A stretch of DNA of 64,000 nt from assembly GCA_023663615.1 (NCBI GenBank), contig JAMPHA010000007.1, positions 5,654 through 69,653 on the forward strand, read 5' to 3'. Within the stretch, counting starts at the first letter, position 1; every line of letters starts with the position of its first letter. Made by a program: the position numbers and the translations under genes. The notes below the pieces were generated by a model. The model saw only the letters and a list, made by a program, of their open reading frames with translations. It was not told where the DNA came from and did not search any database. Source of the DNA: DLAJ01 sp023663615 (GTDB taxonomy: Bacteria > Bacillota > Clostridia > Lachnospirales > Lachnospiraceae). This document shows positions 61,103 through 64,000 of this stretch, in pieces.

Positions 61103-62422
61103 ATGAGTCAAAAGAAAAATTCCATCGGAGTCGATCCTGTTTTTAACGCGAGGGAGCTTGGCGGAGGCAGGATGCTGGTGCTCGGCGTGCAGCATATGTT
61201 TGCCATGTTCGGCGCGACCGTGCTCGTGCCGGCGCTGACGGGCTTAAGCGTATCGACGACACTGTTGTTTGCAGGACTTGGAACCCTGCTGTTCCACCTG
61301 CTGGCAAAAGGAAAGGTACCGGCATTTCTGGGTTCCTCTTTCGCGTTCCTCGCAGGGTATTGGGCGATCGCGCCAAACGGAGAGGCGGGGCTGTTACCGT
61401 ATGCCTGCTTCGGTGTGGCATGTTCGGGGCTGATCTATCTGCTGCTCTCGGCGTTGATCAAGGCATTCGGTACGGGAAGGGTCATGAAATTCTTTCCGCC
61501 CATTGTGACGGGACCGATCATCATTGCCATCGGATTGAATTTGTCCCAATCGGCAGTCGATAACTGCGCGACAAACTGGTGGATCGCGCTGATCGCGATC
61601 GTCGTCGTGGTCGTATGTAACATTTGGGGAAAAGGAATGATCCGGATCATTCCGATTATTCTCGGCGTAGTGGCATCCTATCTCATCGCGGCGTTTACGG
61701 GAAATGTGGATTTTACGTCGGTAAAAGAAGCAGCCTGGATCGGGCTCCCGATCTCGTATGACCGGACGGTATTTGCTATTTTTAAGGATCTGGATGTATC
61801 GCTGCTTCTTACGTCCGTCATCACGATCATGCCGATCGCGCTGGCGACGGTCGTGGAGCATATCGGAGATATTTCCGCGATCTCATCCACAGTCGGCAAA
61901 AATTATATCAAGGATCCGGGGCTTCACAGGACGCTGCTCGGAGACGGACTCGCAACGATCGTGGCGTCCCTGTTCGGCGCGCCTGCCAATACGACATACG
62001 GCGAAAACACCGGCGTATTGACGCTCTCGAAGGTATTTGATCCGCTTGTCATCCGTCTGGCGGCATATTTCGCGATCCTGTTTTCTTTCTGCCCGAAGGT
62101 GGCGGCGCTGATCGAGTGTATGCCTGCAGCGACGATCGGCGGCGTGTCGCTCGTTCTTTACGGCATGATTTCCGCGGTCGGCGTGCGCAATATCGTGGAA
62201 TCCAAATGTGATTTTACAAAGAGCCGCAACGTCCTGATCGCGGCGCTGATCTTAGTGCTTTCCATCGGTATCAATTATAGTACCGCGGGCGCGATCGCCT
62301 TTACGATCGGCAAGGTGACGATTTCGCTGAGCGGTTTGGCGATCGGTTCGCTGGTCGGCATTATCCTGAATGCGGTACTGCCGGGAAAGGATTATCAGTT
62401 TGACGAGGAGATAGAGGAATAG
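61103..62422 (+). CDS. Uracil/xanthine permease family transporter (NCS2)
   Basis: A 439-residue nucleobase-proton symporter of the NCS2 family, closest by motif to uracil permeases (UraA-like). About 12-14 membrane segments. Family signatures: VLGVQHMFAMFGATVLVPALTG at the start, TGPIIIAIGLNLSQSA and the NTTYGEN motif in APANTTYGENTGVLTLS, then FCPKVAALIECMPAATIGG. ATG 61103 has AGAAAGGGATAGG upstream. No uracil-sensing PyrR leader was recognised in the gap. It may take up uracil or xanthine for salvage; the exact substrate is uncertain. Confidence 0.88.
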   Translation: MSQKKNSIGVDPVFNARELGGGRMLVLGVQHMFAMFGATVLVPALTGLSVSTTLLFAGLGTLLFHLLAKGKVPAFLGSSFAFLAGYWAIAPNGEAGLLPYACFGVACSGLIYLLLSALIKAFGTGRVMKFFPPIVTGPIIIAIGLNLSQSAVDNCATNWWIALIAIVVVVVCNIWGKGMIRIIPIILGVVASYLIAAFTGNVDFTSVKEAAWIGLPISYDRTVFAIFKDLDVSLLLTSVITIMPIALATVVEHIGDISAISSTVGKNYIKDPGLHRTLLGDGLATIVASLFGAPANTTYGENTGVLTLSKVFDPLVIRLAAYFAILFSFCPKVAALIECMPAATIGGVSLVLYGMISAVGVRNIVESKCDFTKSRNVLIAALILVLSIGINYSTAGAIAFTIGKVTISLSGLAIGSLVGIILNAVLPGKDYQFDEEIEE

Positions 62423-62455
62423 ACATGTATTTCCCGCACTGACGGGAAATTGCGT

Positions 62456-62489
62456 AAAAAAGACTTCCGCGTAAGTGGAAGTCTTTTTT
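62456..62489. terminator. Strong terminator after the permease gene
   Basis: AAAAAAGACTTCC/GGAAGTCTTTTTT, perfect 13-bp stem with an 8-base loop; works on both strands. A second hairpin (ATTTCCCG/CGGGAAAT) lies just before it. Confidence 0.88.
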
Positions 62490-62513
62490 ACTTATAGAAA
62501 ATTTTGCAAACCA

Positions 62514-62623
62514 GAAAGAATCCGCACAGCGGATTCTTTGAAAGCGCGCGAAGCGCGATTTTTAACTTATAGGAATTTTCGTAGTCTTTGAAAGAGTTTC
62601 CGCAGGAAACTCTTTTTTACGTA
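62514..62623. repeat. Modular hairpin repeat, copy C (three stems)
   Basis: Stems: GAATCCGC/GCGGATTC, CGCGC/GCGCG and AGAGTTTCC/GGAAACTCT. Linkers match the copy at 36355-36484 (TTTGAAAGCG, GCGAAGC, TATAGGAATTTTC, TTTTTTACGTA), but the stems differ and stay paired. The end overlaps the stop codon of the minus-strand gene. Confidence 0.8.
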
Positions 62624-63882
62624 CCCGGCTCCGCGATGCGCGAGACGCCGACGTAAATCTGCGAAATCTTATACCATGTCGGGTAATCGACAACGCCGGT
62701 CTGCGGCAGGCGGAAAATACCTTGAAAGACGCGGACTGCCTCGGCGGTATTCGGTCCGTAGATGCCGTCGGCGGCGATCGTCGGGATGGCGGGATAGTTG
62801 CGCGCGATGCGGTTGAGCTGTTCCTGTATCTGTTGTACTTTTTGCCCTGTAGCGCCGCCGGAGAGGTTGTAGCCGGGCCATGAGGAAGGGATGCCCGATA
62901 CGCTCGTCGTGGAATTGATATACATATCGCTGCCATAATAGTAGTGGATAATATCGATCGCGCTGTAGCCCTGATCGCCGAGATATTTGGAACCCCATTG
63001 CGAGAGTCCGCTGCAAGTCGTGGTCTGCCCGTCGCAATAGGAGGTGAAGATCGGCTGGCGCACGCCGGGGCGGGACAGGAAATTATTGAAAATGCTGTCC
63101 ACGATCCGATCGATATTGGCATAAATATTTCTGCCGCGGATCCATTTCTGATCATAGGCGGTGGAGCTGGTGATCGTGAAATCGTACCCTTGATTTCTGT
63201 ACCATTCCGTATAGACCCTGTTTAAGGTGAAGCTCAAAATGGCAAGCGTATTGGCGTAGATCGTGCTTTCCGGCCATGTGGCATAGATTTCCGAGGAGAC
63301 CACGTTTTTGATGTAATCGGTATAAGTCACATAATAGTTCGCGGCGGCGGAATTGCTTGGCGTGCCGTCGTGAACGACGATATATTCCGGAATGACGACG
63401 CGGCTTAAGACAATGCTGCCGGATTCGTCCATCGGTTTGATCTCGTCTTCGGGAATCTTCGGCGGGTAATCGCCGTAGAGCGTGTGGTCGGGAATCGTGA
63501 TCTCGTCCTCGCCCGTTCCGGTCTCGACCGGAGTCAGCTCCACATTCTGGATAGCGGTAACGTCGGGCAGGATCTCCGTGCCGCTTATGACGGTCGGTTC
63601 ATAGCCCGGCGCCGTGATCGTAAGGTTGTAATCGGTGTAGGGCTGGTTGGAACCGGGTTCCTGACTGTATTCAAAGGGCGGTGCGGGAAGCTCGACCGTG
63701 TCGGTCTGTCCCGAACTGTTCGTGTGAAGCTCTTCAATGGTGTTTCCCTCTTCATTGGAATTTTGAATCGTGATCGTCGCGCCCTCGATCGGAAGAAGCC
63801 CGATCGTAGAGGTCACTTGAATGGCCAGCCCGCCCACATCCGGATTGTCGGCGGCTGCACGAATTGGATAGTTGCGCATCAT
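62617..63882 (-). CDS. SpoIID-like protein with peptidoglycan-binding domain
   Basis: A 421-residue protein in three parts. The first 125 residues hold a beta-sandwich like carboxypeptidase regulatory domains (LAIQVTSTIGLLPIEGATITI, then YNLTITAPGYE). Residues about 160-330 resemble SpoIID/LytB: IPEYIVVHDG early, CSGLSQWGSKYLGDQGYS and the IIHYYYG end. Residues about 350-415 are a PG_binding_1 domain (GQKVQQIQEQLNRIA, DGIYGPNTAEAVRVFQ). No signal peptide is obvious, so it may be inside the spore or exported another way. ATG 63882 or 63879 follows GAGGC. A role in cell-wall or spore-cortex remodelling is likely but not shown. Confidence 0.72.
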   Translation of the reverse strand: MMRNYPIRAAADNPDVGGLAIQVTSTIGLLPIEGATITIQNSNEEGNTIEELHTNSSGQTDTVELPAPPFEYSQEPGSNQPYTDYNLTITAPGYEPTVISGTEILPDVTAIQNVELTPVETGTGEDEITIPDHTLYGDYPPKIPEDEIKPMDESGSIVLSRVVIPEYIVVHDGTPSNSAAANYYVTYTDYIKNVVSSEIYATWPESTIYANTLAILSFTLNRVYTEWYRNQGYDFTITSSTAYDQKWIRGRNIYANIDRIVDSIFNNFLSRPGVRQPIFTSYCDGQTTTCSGLSQWGSKYLGDQGYSAIDIIHYYYGSDMYINSTTSVSGIPSSWPGYNLSGGATGQKVQQIQEQLNRIARNYPAIPTIAADGIYGPNTAEAVRVFQGIFRLPQTGVVDYPTWYKISQIYVGVSRIAEPGT

Positions 63883-64000
63883 GATGCCTCGGCATAATTA
63901 CTTACTCTACTATATGCAGTCCGGCATCTGCGGTGCATGAGAAAAACAGCCTTGAAAGGAAAAAATAATTCGCACTAATTCCATAGAAGGAGAGCCTCTT

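Overview
The window looks like chromosome from a spore-forming anaerobic Firmicute of the class Clostridia, most likely a Lachnospiraceae-type gut bacterium. Reasons: an alpha/beta-type small acid-soluble spore protein with a sigma-G-like promoter, the Firmicute order tig-clpP-clpX-lon-engB, a CIRCE operator in front of clpB, strong AGGAGG ribosome sites, and several families of unknown function typical of Lachnospiraceae. No rRNA, tRNA, CRISPR array, insertion sequence or prophage was seen. This is an inference from gene content; no database search was possible.

Region 1 (1-18.6 kb) is an accessory cell-surface glycan locus. A polysaccharide/teichoic-acid type ABC exporter (805-2889) is followed by a markedly AT-rich, tightly coupled block (2940-10462): a DUF4422-GT8 fusion, a GT2, a WavE-like protein, a GDPD-superfamily protein, a HAD phosphatase, two paralogous nucleotidyltransferase-like proteins and a cupin. 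A GlfT2-like galactofuranosyltransferase, a large HAD-type protein and VanZ come next. Two PD-(D/E)XK (Rpn-type) nuclease genes lie here, each beside a decayed gene fragment (11697-11740, 17283-17365), so this part has been recombining.

Region 2 (18.8-24.8 kb) holds a DJ-1 protein, a heavy-metal exporter, DegV, the spore protein, an NMT1-like lipoprotein with a fused permease-ATPase, and a small lipoprotein gene broken by one extra base. Region 3 (25-36.3 kb) is mostly housekeeping: trigger factor, ClpP, ClpX, Lon, EngB, an AI-2E-type exporter, an MGDG-synthase-like glycosyltransferase, PlsY, a 34-residue ORF and an aldose epimerase.

Region 4 (36.3-50.2 kb) contains a large MacB-like ABC protein, an IMP cyclohydrolase of the PurO family next to a standalone AICAR transformylase, a membrane GDPD, a repeat-rich membrane protein, a DUF2185 protein, a CDF cation exporter and a soluble hybrid histidine kinase. 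Region 5 (50.3-64 kb) has ClpB under CIRCE control, a small zinc-ribbon membrane protein, a DUF5685/J-domain pair, a short structured RNA candidate ahead of an AT-rich DUF3800 gene, a membrane hybrid kinase plus response regulator, a uracil/xanthine-type permease and a SpoIID-like peptidoglycan-binding protein.

The most unusual signals are: (a) modular hairpin repeats whose stems differ between copies yet stay paired, with joining sequence conserved (36355-36484 and 62514-62623, with weaker relatives); (b) the nucleotidyltransferase pair in which one member has lost its signature loop; (c) a hairpin, possibly a pseudoknot, that masks the ribosome site of one Rpn-type nuclease; (d) a promoter-RNA-terminator unit directly before DUF3800; and (e) in-frame minisatellite-like insertions in several otherwise conserved proteins, including Lon.
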